Part shown: one piece after another, positions 47,413 to 54,566 of the stretch | Layout: the number at the start of each line of letters is the position of its first letter | Position numbering within the stretch: position 1 is the stretch's first letter | Source: PALSA-1004 sp963804885 | GTDB taxonomy: Bacteria; Pseudomonadota; Gammaproteobacteria; Burkholderiales; SG8-41 | Assembly: GCA_963804885.1 (NCBI GenBank) | Contig: CAWDSF010000011.1 | Location: 62,001 to 126,000, forward strand | Direction: 5' to 3' | DNA: 64,000 nucleotides | Translations under genes and position numbers: made by a program | The notes under the pieces: model-generated | Databases searched by the model: none | Told to the model about the DNA's origin: nothing | The model's input: the letters and a program-made list of their open reading frames with translations, nothing else

Positions 47413-47984
47413 CCGTGCGCTCCTTTCGCGACGTCGCTTATGGCGGCGACGATGTTGGGATAGGCGGCGCAACGGCAGATGTTGCCGCTCATGCGCTCGC
47501 GGATTTCCGCCTCCGTCAGCGCGATGCGCGGCGCAGCGACGTCGGCAGTTGCGTGACTGGGCCATCCCGCCTTTGCCTCAACGAGCATACCCATGGCAGA
47601 GCAGATCTGGCCTGCGGTGCAGTACCCGCACTGGAATCCGTCGTGCTCGATAAACGCAGCCTGCAGCGGATGCAGGGCGCCGGGTGCACCCACGCCTTCT
47701 ATCGTGACGATCTCATCGCCCTCGTGCATCACTGCAAGCGTGAGGCACGAATTGATGCGCCGGCCGTTGATCAACACGGTGCAGGCGCCGCACTGTCCAT
47801 GGTCGCAACCTTTCTTGGTCCCGGTCAGGTGCAGGTGCTCGCGCAGCGCGTCGAGCAAAGTCGTTCGCGTGTCGAGTTCAGCGGTTTGTTCGTTGCCGTT
47901 GATGCGTAGCCGGACGCGGACCGTCGGCGGCGACAGCGCGGCATTCGGCGGAGACGCGGAATTCTGGGGAAAATCAGGTGTCAT
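47409..47984 (-). CDS. Xanthine dehydrogenase-family 2Fe-2S subunit (PaoA/YagT-like, no Tat signal)
   Basis: This 191-residue electron-transfer subunit has the plant-type [2Fe-2S] motif TKKGCDHGQCGACTVLINGR with SCLTLAVMHEGDEI, and the second helical [2Fe-2S] domain with FQCGYCTAGQICSAMGML and RMSGNICRCAAYPNIVAAI. It resembles E. coli PaoA along its length, but the N-terminus (MTPDFPQNSASPPNAALSPP) has no twin-arginine signal, so the enzyme is predicted to be cytoplasmic. ATG 47984 is preceded by an AGGAG-type site; the longer open frame upstream also lacks a twin-arginine motif. First gene of the three-gene operon. Confidence 0.92.
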   Translation of the reverse strand: MTPDFPQNSASPPNAALSPPTVRVRLRINGNEQTAELDTRTTLLDALREHLHLTGTKKGCDHGQCGACTVLINGRRINSCLTLAVMHEGDEIVTIEGVGAPGALHPLQAAFIEHDGFQCGYCTAGQICSAMGMLVEAKAGWPSHATADVAAPRIALTEAEIRERMSGNICRCAAYPNIVAAISDVAKGAHG

Positions 47985-48036
47985 GGTCGCTCCTGGGCGT
48001 GTGGTGGCCACCGGGTGACTGCCGGGAACGAGGCTT

Positions 48037-48061
48037 GGGGTTTGCGCAGGCGCGCAACCCC
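48037..48061. other. Imperfect hairpin in the 273-base gap upstream of the molybdenum hydroxylase operon
   Basis: GGGGTTTGCGC (48037-48047) pairs with GCGCAACCCC (48052-48061) with one bulged T. It lies about 50 bases upstream of the 2Fe-2S subunit start. The rest of the 47985-48257 gap shows no credible gene. The hairpin might be an operator or leader structure; no regulator is encoded nearby. Confidence 0.3.
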
Positions 48062-48257
48062 ATCCGGAGCCGCTCCCACGTTGCCGGTTCCGCAGCCCGT
48101 CGAGTTCCTGGCTGCGGGCCGGCGAGCAGTCCCCTGCGGGGATGACGAGTACTCGGGGCATGTTAGACCTCCCGCGAACGGGGTCGGTCTACGAGGAATT
48201 ACATCACCGGAAATCGCAAAGCGTCAATCAGACAGGCGTCCATTTTTTCGGCAAGAT

Positions 48258-49250
48258 TCAATCAGCTTTTGCGCCGGATGCTTTGACGACCTTCGCCCAC
48301 TTGCTGATTTCAGCCTGCAAAAACGCGGTGAATTCTTCGGGCGAATTCGATGGCGCAGGCTCCAGCCCGAATGCGTTGAGAGATTGAACCATTTCGCCAA
48401 GCGCGAGTGCCCGGGTAATGTCGGCGTGCAAACGACTGATAATTTCCCGCGGCGTGCCGGCGGGCGCCAACACCCCGTACCAACCCGTGACCTCATATCC
48501 TTTGAGGCCGGCTTCGTCGAAAGTCGGCAACTCCGGCATCAGCGCGGAGCGTTTTGCGCTGGTGATCGCCAACGCCCTGAGCTTCTTGGCCTGTAATTGC
48601 GGCGCAACCGACGAAAGGCTGACAAACGCGAGATCCACATGTCCACCCAGCAAATCGACCACCGATGCGCCGGCGCCTTTGTAAGGGATGTGCACGATTT
48701 TGACGCCGGCCATTGCGTTAAATAGCTCGCCGCTCAGGTGAGGCGTCGTGCCGTTGCCGGAGGATGCGTAATTGAGCTGGCCGGGCCTGGCTTTCGCAAG
48801 CGCGATAAAGTCCTTCAACGTATAGGCCGGCACGGATGGATGGACGACCAGCACGTTGGCGCCGGTCGCCGCCAGCGTGATCGCGGCAAAATCCCGCAGC
48901 GGGTCGTAGCCGAGTTTCTTGTAGAGACTGACGTTCACCGTAAACGCCGGCTGCGCCATCAGCAGCGTATATCCGTCCGCCGGCGATTTCGCGGCGACTT
49001 CAAAGCCGACGTTGCTGCCGCCGCCTGGACGATTGTCGACCAGCATCTGCTGCCCCCAGGTATTCGCGAGCCGCTGCGCCAGTGCGCGCGTGAGTATGTC
49101 GGTGGCGCCGCCCGTGGCAACCGGCACGACGATTCTGACGGTTTTTGCCGGATAACCCTGCGCGCTCAACCACGAGCAAAAAAGCAGTCCGACGAATCCG
49201 GCGGCGAGTGCGAGCCGCGGCGTTGGCCTTTTATATATTGGTGCAAGCAC
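48258..49250 (-). CDS. Tripartite tricarboxylate transporter receptor (Bug family)
   Basis: This 330-residue periplasmic solute-binding protein has a signal peptide (LALAAGFVGLLFCSWLSAQG), then YPAKTVRIVVPVATGGATDI, LVDNRPGGGSNVGFEVAAKS, PADGYTLLMAQPAFTVN, and the Bug-typical YASSGNGTTPHLSGELFNAM and GVKIVHIPYKGAGASVVDLL. The C-terminal part has ELPTFDEAGLKGYEVTGWYG and VLAPAGTPREIISRLHADI. Such receptors serve TctAB-type transporters, but no tctA or tctB is in the window. It is followed upstream by the thioesterase gene on the same strand (14-base gap). The ligand is unknown. Confidence 0.93.
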   Translation of the reverse strand: MLAPIYKRPTPRLALAAGFVGLLFCSWLSAQGYPAKTVRIVVPVATGGATDILTRALAQRLANTWGQQMLVDNRPGGGSNVGFEVAAKSPADGYTLLMAQPAFTVNVSLYKKLGYDPLRDFAAITLAATGANVLVVHPSVPAYTLKDFIALAKARPGQLNYASSGNGTTPHLSGELFNAMAGVKIVHIPYKGAGASVVDLLGGHVDLAFVSLSSVAPQLQAKKLRALAITSAKRSALMPELPTFDEAGLKGYEVTGWYGVLAPAGTPREIISRLHADITRALALGEMVQSLNAFGLEPAPSNSPEEFTAFLQAEISKWAKVVKASGAKAD

Positions 49251-49264
49251 TAAGTCTCGACGCG

Positions 49265-49672
49265 TCAGGCTTTGGATATCAACTTGAGTTTCTCCTGCAT
49301 CCGCACGTCAAAGCGCTCGAGGTTGATGATGATGCGCTCGTGCACTCCGCCGCCGATGCGTTCTTGCTCGTCCTCGGCATGCACGCTGAACGTCAGGGTG
49401 CGCTTGTCCACTTTGGTCAGCTCTGCATAAGCCTTCACGCGCATGCCGACCGGCGTAGCGGCGGTATGCGTGATATCCAGATGCGTCCCGACGGTCTGAT
49501 GTCCTGCCGGCAACAGACCCTCGACTGCCTGCAGCGCGGCAGCTTCCATCAGATTAACCATTACAGGCGTCGCCAGCACGTGCACGCGCCCGCTGCCGAC
49601 GTGCGGCGCCGTGTGTTCTTCGCCGACGACGATTTCGACCGAACCGGTGAGCCCGGGCTGCAATGTATTCAT
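49265..49672 (-). CDS. Hot-dog thioesterase of the FlK (fluoroacetyl-CoA thioesterase) type
   Basis: This 135-residue single-domain hot-dog protein contains VGSGRVHVLATPVMVNLMEA, giving the Thr and Glu found in FlK, and GTHLDITHTAATPVGMRVKA with the corresponding His. The remainder, ELTKVDKRTLTFSVHAEDEQ and GGGVHERIIINLERFD, fits the same group. Most homologues are general acyl-CoA thioesterases, so the fluoroacetyl specificity of Streptomyces FlK should not be assumed. It lies 14 bases upstream of a Bug receptor gene and may be cotranscribed with it. Confidence 0.8.
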   Translation of the reverse strand: MNTLQPGLTGSVEIVVGEEHTAPHVGSGRVHVLATPVMVNLMEAAALQAVEGLLPAGHQTVGTHLDITHTAATPVGMRVKAYAELTKVDKRTLTFSVHAEDEQERIGGGVHERIIINLERFDVRMQEKLKLISKA

Positions 49673-49754
49673 ATAGGCGGTTCGTCAATCCAGCGGCTGC
49701 AAAAACGCGAACGGCCATCGATCGATGACCGTCGCACGCGAGTCCGATAACCGG

Positions 49755-50417
49755 TTACTTGGGAATCTGGTCGTAGCCGGTGCAAACACCGGAGCCGACG
49801 ATTTCCTTCGCGAGGTTCGCGCTGTCGGCATCCAGGTTGCCTGCCGCGAGAATTTTCTTGGCTTGGCCGCAGCCCTCGCGCTTTTCCGCCTCCGTCGCGC
49901 CAAACGACAGAATCGTGGTTTGCGAGCGAATCCTGCGCAAGGTGCCGCCGATATAGCCGCTCTCGACCATCATGTCCATGAGCTCCTTGGCGCGGTACGG
50001 GTCGGCATACGTGCTCATGCCGAGAAATCCGATCCGGTTGTAATAGTCGTAGGCACGCCCGCGGGCGATGTTGCTGCTGTCTACCCCGCGCTCGAGCAGC
50101 CGCAGCGCAATCTTGATGCGTTGATCTTCCCTGGTTTCGCGAAACTCGTCCGGCAGGTCGTTGCCGACCAGGATCGCCGCGGCTTGCGCGCATATATCGC
50201 CGCTGGCCTTGCCTATAGGAACGTCTTTTTCGCATTGCGTGCGCAGCAGCTTGAACGACTCGTTGTACGCGCTCGGCCCGCTCGGCTGCGGCGTATAGGC
50301 GGCGGTGCCTAGCTTATTGGGCTCGGCACTGGTGTCGGCCAGCGCCGGCAGCGCGGCAAGCGAGGCGGCTACCAGCATTGCACCCAGTGAATGGCTTAAG
50401 CAGTTACTTGTATGCAT
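49755..50417 (-). CDS. Uncharacterised secreted protein
   Basis: I do not recognise this 220-residue protein. A signal peptide ends LAALPALA-DTSAEPN near residue 27. The mature part is about 60 percent polar with QCEKDVPIGKASGDICAQAA, RLLERGVDSSNIARGRAYDY, PYRAKELMDMMVESGYIGGT and a C-terminal EKREGCGQAKKILAAGNLDA ... VCTGYDQIPK. Four cysteines in the mature chain could form two disulfides. The middle section has the spacing of helical (Sel1/TPR-like) repeats, but no clear repeat motif. Leftward; 82 bases from the thioesterase gene. Confidence 0.65.
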   Translation of the reverse strand: MHTSNCLSHSLGAMLVAASLAALPALADTSAEPNKLGTAAYTPQPSGPSAYNESFKLLRTQCEKDVPIGKASGDICAQAAAILVGNDLPDEFRETREDQRIKIALRLLERGVDSSNIARGRAYDYYNRIGFLGMSTYADPYRAKELMDMMVESGYIGGTLRRIRSQTTILSFGATEAEKREGCGQAKKILAAGNLDADSANLAKEIVGSGVCTGYDQIPK

Positions 50418-50500
50418 TGCACATTCTCTTGTGTTTTACTGCGGCGATTTTACTTCCAATGCTCGGGCAAAGTCACGTGCATGACTCGCTTTGTCATACA

Positions 50501-51895
50501 TCAGCGCCGCGCCGGCACGCCCTTTTCGGCGAGGTCCCAATAGAGTCCCGTCATCATCTGCAAACCCTCGCGCAGGATAGGCGCAAGGACGTGCTCGTCG
50601 GGCGCGTGCTGCGAGCAGCCGGCATACGAATGCGGCACCCAGATCGTCGGCAACCCGAGCGTGTCGGCGAAGCATTCGTTGGGCAAAGAGCCGCCGATGT
50701 TCGGCAGGACCGCCGGCTTCGCGCCCGTCGTGCGCGCGATCGATTCCACCGCCCAATGGACCCATGGATGATCGGGATCGAGCCGTGTGGCGTGAAAGAA
50801 GCCTTTTTTTGCCTGCTCGACCCTCACCTTGTCGAATCCGTGCGCAGCCAGGTGCTTGCGCAACGCGGGAACGAACGAATGAGGATCGGCGCCAGCCACG
50901 AAACGTATCTGGCAATGCGCGGTTGCCCGCCCGGGAATTGCATTCACCGGATTCTCCGGATTGCCGGTCCTGAACGCGAGCACTTCGAACGTATGCCAGC
51001 CGTAAACTTTTTCGGCGCGCGTAAAGCCCGGCTCGCCCCACCAGTCGTCGACCGCCGGCTCGTCGGCGCCGGGCTCCACCGCGCAATCCGCGAGCGCCTT
51101 CTTCACTGAAGCCGGAATGCCGGGCGGCAGGATCTCCGGCACCAGAATTTTGCCTTCGCGCGTGACGATGCTGGCCAGCGCATGGGCGAGCATGATTCCC
51201 GGGTTGGCGAGCAGGCCGCCCCAGTTGCCCGAGTGATGCGCGCCTTCACGCAGATCGACCGTGAAGTCCATATTCAACGCGCCGCGCGAGCCCAGGTATA
51301 TCGTCGGGCGATGCTCTGACAGGCGCGGACCGTCCGACGCGATCAGCACGTCGGCTTTGAGCCTGCTGTTTTCGCGCTCGCAGAATTGCTGCAATCCGGG
51401 CGAGCCGACCTCCTCGCCTGTCTCGATCAGAAATTTGGCGTTGAACCCGAGCTTGCCGCGTTCCGCGATGACGGTAGCGAGCGCCGCCATGTTGATCGAA
51501 TGCTGCGCTTTGTTGTCGGCGGAACCGCGCCCGTAGTAGCGTCCGCCTTCCTGCTTGAGTTCCCACGGCGACAGCCCGGTGCGCCACTGGTCGGCGAGCC
51601 CGCGTATCACGTCGCCATGCCCGTAAGAAAGAACGGTCGGCAGACTGGGATCTTCGAGACGCTCGGCGAGCAGCAGCGGTCCGCCGCCAGCCACCGGATT
51701 TTCGAAGACCTGAACCTTGAAACCGATGCGCTCGAACGCAGGGCCCAGTTCCTGCGTGAGATAGGCGCCGAGATGCGGCCGGCTCTCAGGGACCTGGCTT
51801 TCGGTGCGATAAGCGACGCGGCGCGCGAGATCGGCGATGAATTCGCCGTCATCGAAGTGGCGCGTCGCACGTGAAATGGCGGATTCGCGGGTCAT
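50501..51895 (-). CDS. M20 family dipeptidase-like metallohydrolase
   Basis: This 464-residue dizinc hydrolase has PTVLSYGHGDVIRG with the first His/Asp ligands, GRYYGRGSADNKAQHSINM with the bridging Asp, and FLIETGEEVGSPGLQQF with the catalytic and metal Glu pair. The lid domain has GAHHSGNWGGLLANPG, and the C-terminal VPHSYAGCSQHAPDEHVLA supplies the last His. It is most like the CNDP/carboxypeptidase G2 branch of M20. The ATG 51895 fits family starts. It lies 24 bases downstream of the class II aldolase gene and may form an operon with it. Confidence 0.9.
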   Translation of the reverse strand: MTRESAISRATRHFDDGEFIADLARRVAYRTESQVPESRPHLGAYLTQELGPAFERIGFKVQVFENPVAGGGPLLLAERLEDPSLPTVLSYGHGDVIRGLADQWRTGLSPWELKQEGGRYYGRGSADNKAQHSINMAALATVIAERGKLGFNAKFLIETGEEVGSPGLQQFCERENSRLKADVLIASDGPRLSEHRPTIYLGSRGALNMDFTVDLREGAHHSGNWGGLLANPGIMLAHALASIVTREGKILVPEILPPGIPASVKKALADCAVEPGADEPAVDDWWGEPGFTRAEKVYGWHTFEVLAFRTGNPENPVNAIPGRATAHCQIRFVAGADPHSFVPALRKHLAAHGFDKVRVEQAKKGFFHATRLDPDHPWVHWAVESIARTTGAKPAVLPNIGGSLPNECFADTLGLPTIWVPHSYAGCSQHAPDEHVLAPILREGLQMMTGLYWDLAEKGVPARR

Positions 51896-51919
51896 GAGGT
51901 CAGATTCCCCTGCTGCGTT

Positions 51920-52702
51920 TCAATCTTTGTAATCCGGGTAATGTTTTTCCACCAGCGCCATGCTCGCGACCCAGTCGCGGCTTTTGGCGTCGTATTGCCC
52001 CATGCGGCCAAACTTCTTCACGCGCTCGGCGCACACTTCGGGACTCGGCATTATCAGCGGCGTACCGCCGGCGAGAGCGCCGATTTGCGCGCGGCACGCC
52101 AGCTCGAAGAAATGATGAAAGATGTAGGCTTCCGGCAACGTCGTGCCGCAAATCAGGGCGCCATGATTTTCGAGAATCATCACCCATTTGTCGCCCAGCG
52201 TCAGGGCCAGGTGGCGCGAGCCTTCCGCCGTGGTGTCGTCGACTTCATTCGCGTAATAGGCAATCCGATTGTAGAAGCGCATCGCCTGCTGCGTGACCGG
52301 CATGAGGCCGGATTTTTGCGCGGAAACCGCGAGGTTCGCGGGCGAATGCGTATGCACCGCCGCCATGATGTCGGGCCGCTCTTTCATGACTGCCGCGTGC
52401 AGGTTATACGCGGCCGGACTCGCCTTGAGCGCGGATTCCATCACCTGTTTGCCATCGACATCGTATTTCACGAGGTTGGAAGCGGTGACCTGCTCCATGA
52501 ATACGTTGTCGGCCTTGACCAGGAAATGAGCGGGCTCGCCCGGAACCCGGGCGGAAATGTGGTTGTAAGTCATGTCGACGAACACGAAATGCGCGATCAG
52601 GCGGTGAGCGGCCGCGAGTTGGCAGCGCAGCTGCCACTCGTCGTCGCTTACGCGCTCGCGCAGCAGTGCTGTCTTGCGGGTCGGCGCTGCAGTGAGCGTC
52701 AT
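51920..52702 (-). CDS. Class II aldolase/adducin family protein
   Basis: This 260-residue Zn-dependent enzyme has the family core: HRLIAHFVFVDMTYNHISAR, HFLVKADNVFMEQVTASNLV, IMAAVHTHSPANLAVSAQKS with the HxH metal ligands, and WVMILENHGALICGTTLPEA with the third His. The length and the lack of a clear fuculose or ribulose phosphate pocket place it with the many uncharacterised aldolase II proteins linked to catabolic operons. ATG 52702 was chosen because GGAGGA lies eight bases upstream; the frame is open nine codons more. Confidence 0.87.
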   Translation of the reverse strand: MTLTAAPTRKTALLRERVSDDEWQLRCQLAAAHRLIAHFVFVDMTYNHISARVPGEPAHFLVKADNVFMEQVTASNLVKYDVDGKQVMESALKASPAAYNLHAAVMKERPDIMAAVHTHSPANLAVSAQKSGLMPVTQQAMRFYNRIAYYANEVDDTTAEGSRHLALTLGDKWVMILENHGALICGTTLPEAYIFHHFFELACRAQIGALAGGTPLIMPSPEVCAERVKKFGRMGQYDAKSRDWVASMALVEKHYPDYKD

Positions 52703-52897
52703 GCCGGCTCCTCCGGGTTGGACGGTCAAACTTTACCACGGCACACGCCGAACTGATGCGACGCACCAATCGCGCATCGCTGGACCACGCTCGGGATTCC
52801 CGCATTTGCTACAGCGACGGCCTCTGTGCTAAAACTACCGCATAAGAAAACAATTTCACCGGGCACAAAACTTCAGCACTACTGGAGGAGCACTACG

Positions 52898-53329
52898 ATG
52901 ATGCGCCGTTCCATTATCGCCGTAACTGTCGCCGTTGCTTTGCATGCCGCGCCCGTTGTCGCCGCGGATTCGTCGCTCGATTATGGGTTTTACAAAGCCA
53001 GCGTCGAGCCGATTTTTCTGAAGAAGCGCCCCGACCACGTGCGCTGCTACGTCTGCCATTCCGAAAGCACCAATGCATTCAAGCTTCAGCATATGGCGCA
53101 TGGCGCGAAGGCCTATACCGACGAGCAGTCGCGCAAAAACTTCGAATCCGCGGCGAGCCTCGTAGTGCCCGGCGACATTTCCAAGAGCCGCTTGTTGCTG
53201 CAGCCGCTGGCGCCGCAGGAAGGCGGCAATCCTTATCATTCGGGCGGCCGCCAGTTCGAGAGCAAGAACGACCCGGACTGGAAAGTCCTGGCCGAATGGG
53301 TGAACGGGAAAAAAGCGCCGGTCAAGTAA
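52898..53329 (+). CDS. Small c-type cytochrome-like secreted protein
   Basis: This 143-residue protein has a signal peptide (MMRRSIIAVTVAVALHAAPV, cleavage after VVA) and one heme c motif, CYVCH at 50-54, in FLKKRPDHVRCYVCHSES. The rest (FKLQHMAHGAKAYTDEQSRK, LVVPGDISKSRLLLQPLAPQ, YHSGGRQFESKNDPDWKVL) resembles planctomycete-type or sugar-oxidoreductase cytochrome domains. Met95-region or His side chains could give the second heme ligand. A GGAGG ribosome-binding site lies about 10 bases upstream of ATG 52898. It ends at a strong bidirectional terminator shared with the convergent propeller gene. Confidence 0.82.
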   Translation: MMRRSIIAVTVAVALHAAPVVAADSSLDYGFYKASVEPIFLKKRPDHVRCYVCHSESTNAFKLQHMAHGAKAYTDEQSRKNFESAASLVVPGDISKSRLLLQPLAPQEGGNPYHSGGRQFESKNDPDWKVLAEWVNGKKAPVK

Positions 53330-53348
53330 TTGACAGGCGCAAAAACAA

Positions 53349-53376
53349 ACGGCGGCGACCCGCGGGTCGCCGCCGT
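53349..53376. terminator. Strong bidirectional intrinsic terminator
   Basis: A near-perfect 12-13 bp GC stem, ACGGCGGCGACCC (53349-53361) with GGGTCGCCGCCGT (53364-53376), is followed on the plus strand by TTTTATT and preceded by AAAAACAAA, which gives a U-run on the minus strand. It lies exactly between the convergent cytochrome and propeller genes and would terminate both. Confidence 0.92.
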
Positions 53377-53397
53377 TTTATTGTGTTACTTACTGCG

Positions 53398-54459
53398 TCA
53401 GCGCATGACCAGCGTGTTCATCCGCTTGGGCACCTGCCCGACCGGGATCTGCGCGACGACCTTCATGGTTTTCATGTCGATCGCGGACACCGAATTGAAA
53501 GTCGAGTTGCCGACATATATCGTTTTGCTGTCCGGCGAGAAAGTCACCCAGTCCGGGATCGCGCCGATCGGCTCGCGCCCCGCCAGTTTCAAGTCCGGCA
53601 GCGCGGCAAATCCGAGCGGCTTCAGGTCGGGCAGCGAATAGGCGAACACGCCGTTGGCGATATGACTGTTCGCCCAAAGCGACTTGCCGTCGGGCGCGAT
53701 GCCGATGCCATGTGACGGCACGCCGGCACCCAGGCGGCCTTCGATCGCGCCGTAGCCCTTGGGCTCGTCGGGGAATTTGACGCGGGCCACTTCCTTGCGC
53801 GCATTGAAGTCAACGACGGCGAAGCCATGCAGGTTGGAAAGCTGCACGAATATCCGGCTCGTCGAGCCGTCGGCCGCTTTCTCGATCGCCATCGGGCGCA
53901 CGCCGCCGTCAAACTCGATCTCCCACGCGGTTTTATCGGTCGTCAGATCGACCACGTTCAGGAATTTCTTGCGCACCGAGCCCGATACCGCGTACTTGCC
54001 GTCAGGCGTCACGTAAGTGTTGTGCAGGCGCCCGGTCATCGGGATCGTCTTGCTCAATTTCTGCGCCGCCGTATCGATAATATCGAGCGTCCCCGGTTCG
54101 GTGATCGCGACGACGATGCGCTTGCCGTCCGGCGTGACGGCGATGTTGTTGGGGCGGCCGCTCAGCGGAATATGCTTGACGATCTTGCCGGATTTTTGAT
54201 CGACGACATCGAGCGTGGCTTCCGCTTCGTTGCTGACGTACACCCATTTGCCGTCAGGCGAGAAGCCCACGCCGTGCGCCGCCTCGATGCCCTTGATCAC
54301 CTGGACGACCTTGTTCGTCGCGGGATCGATGACGTGAATGTTGTCGCCGGCGGCGTTCGTCACGTACACGCGCGCGGTTTCGGCTGCCGCCGGCGCTGCC
54401 GCCAACGCCAATGCGAGCGGCAGGTAATGCAGGTTACGGATCTTGTTATGTGCGTGCAT
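53398..54459 (-). CDS. YVTN-family beta-propeller protein, secreted
   Basis: This 353-residue protein has a signal peptide (LPLALALAAAPAAA before ETARVYV) and a seven-bladed YVTN/NHL-like propeller. Blades repeat the pattern YVTNAAGDNIHVIDPATNKV, YVSNEAEATLDVVDQKSGKI, PDGKRIVVAITEPGTLDIID, TPDGKYAVSGSVRKKFLNVV and IYVGNSTFNSVSAIDMKTMK. The family binds other proteins or redox partners and has no fixed enzymatic function. ATG 54459 was chosen because AGGAGGAGG lies just upstream. Its pairing with a c-type cytochrome suggests a periplasmic redox context, which is inference. Confidence 0.88.
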   Translation of the reverse strand: MHAHNKIRNLHYLPLALALAAAPAAAETARVYVTNAAGDNIHVIDPATNKVVQVIKGIEAAHGVGFSPDGKWVYVSNEAEATLDVVDQKSGKIVKHIPLSGRPNNIAVTPDGKRIVVAITEPGTLDIIDTAAQKLSKTIPMTGRLHNTYVTPDGKYAVSGSVRKKFLNVVDLTTDKTAWEIEFDGGVRPMAIEKAADGSTSRIFVQLSNLHGFAVVDFNARKEVARVKFPDEPKGYGAIEGRLGAGVPSHGIGIAPDGKSLWANSHIANGVFAYSLPDLKPLGFAALPDLKLAGREPIGAIPDWVTFSPDSKTIYVGNSTFNSVSAIDMKTMKVVAQIPVGQVPKRMNTLVMR

Positions 54460-54566
54460 GAGAGACCTCCTCCTTGAGTGGGCAGGAATAAGTCTAGGCC
54501 GATAGCCGCGCGCTGGCAATGCGGCAATGCCGCATGACCGATTCAGACGCGCTGGTCGTGCAGGAT

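Noticed and set aside
49265..49672. Naming the thioesterase a true fluoroacetyl-CoA thioesterase
   Set aside because: The catalytic positions match the wider hot-dog subfamily; fluorine specificity cannot be read from the sequence.
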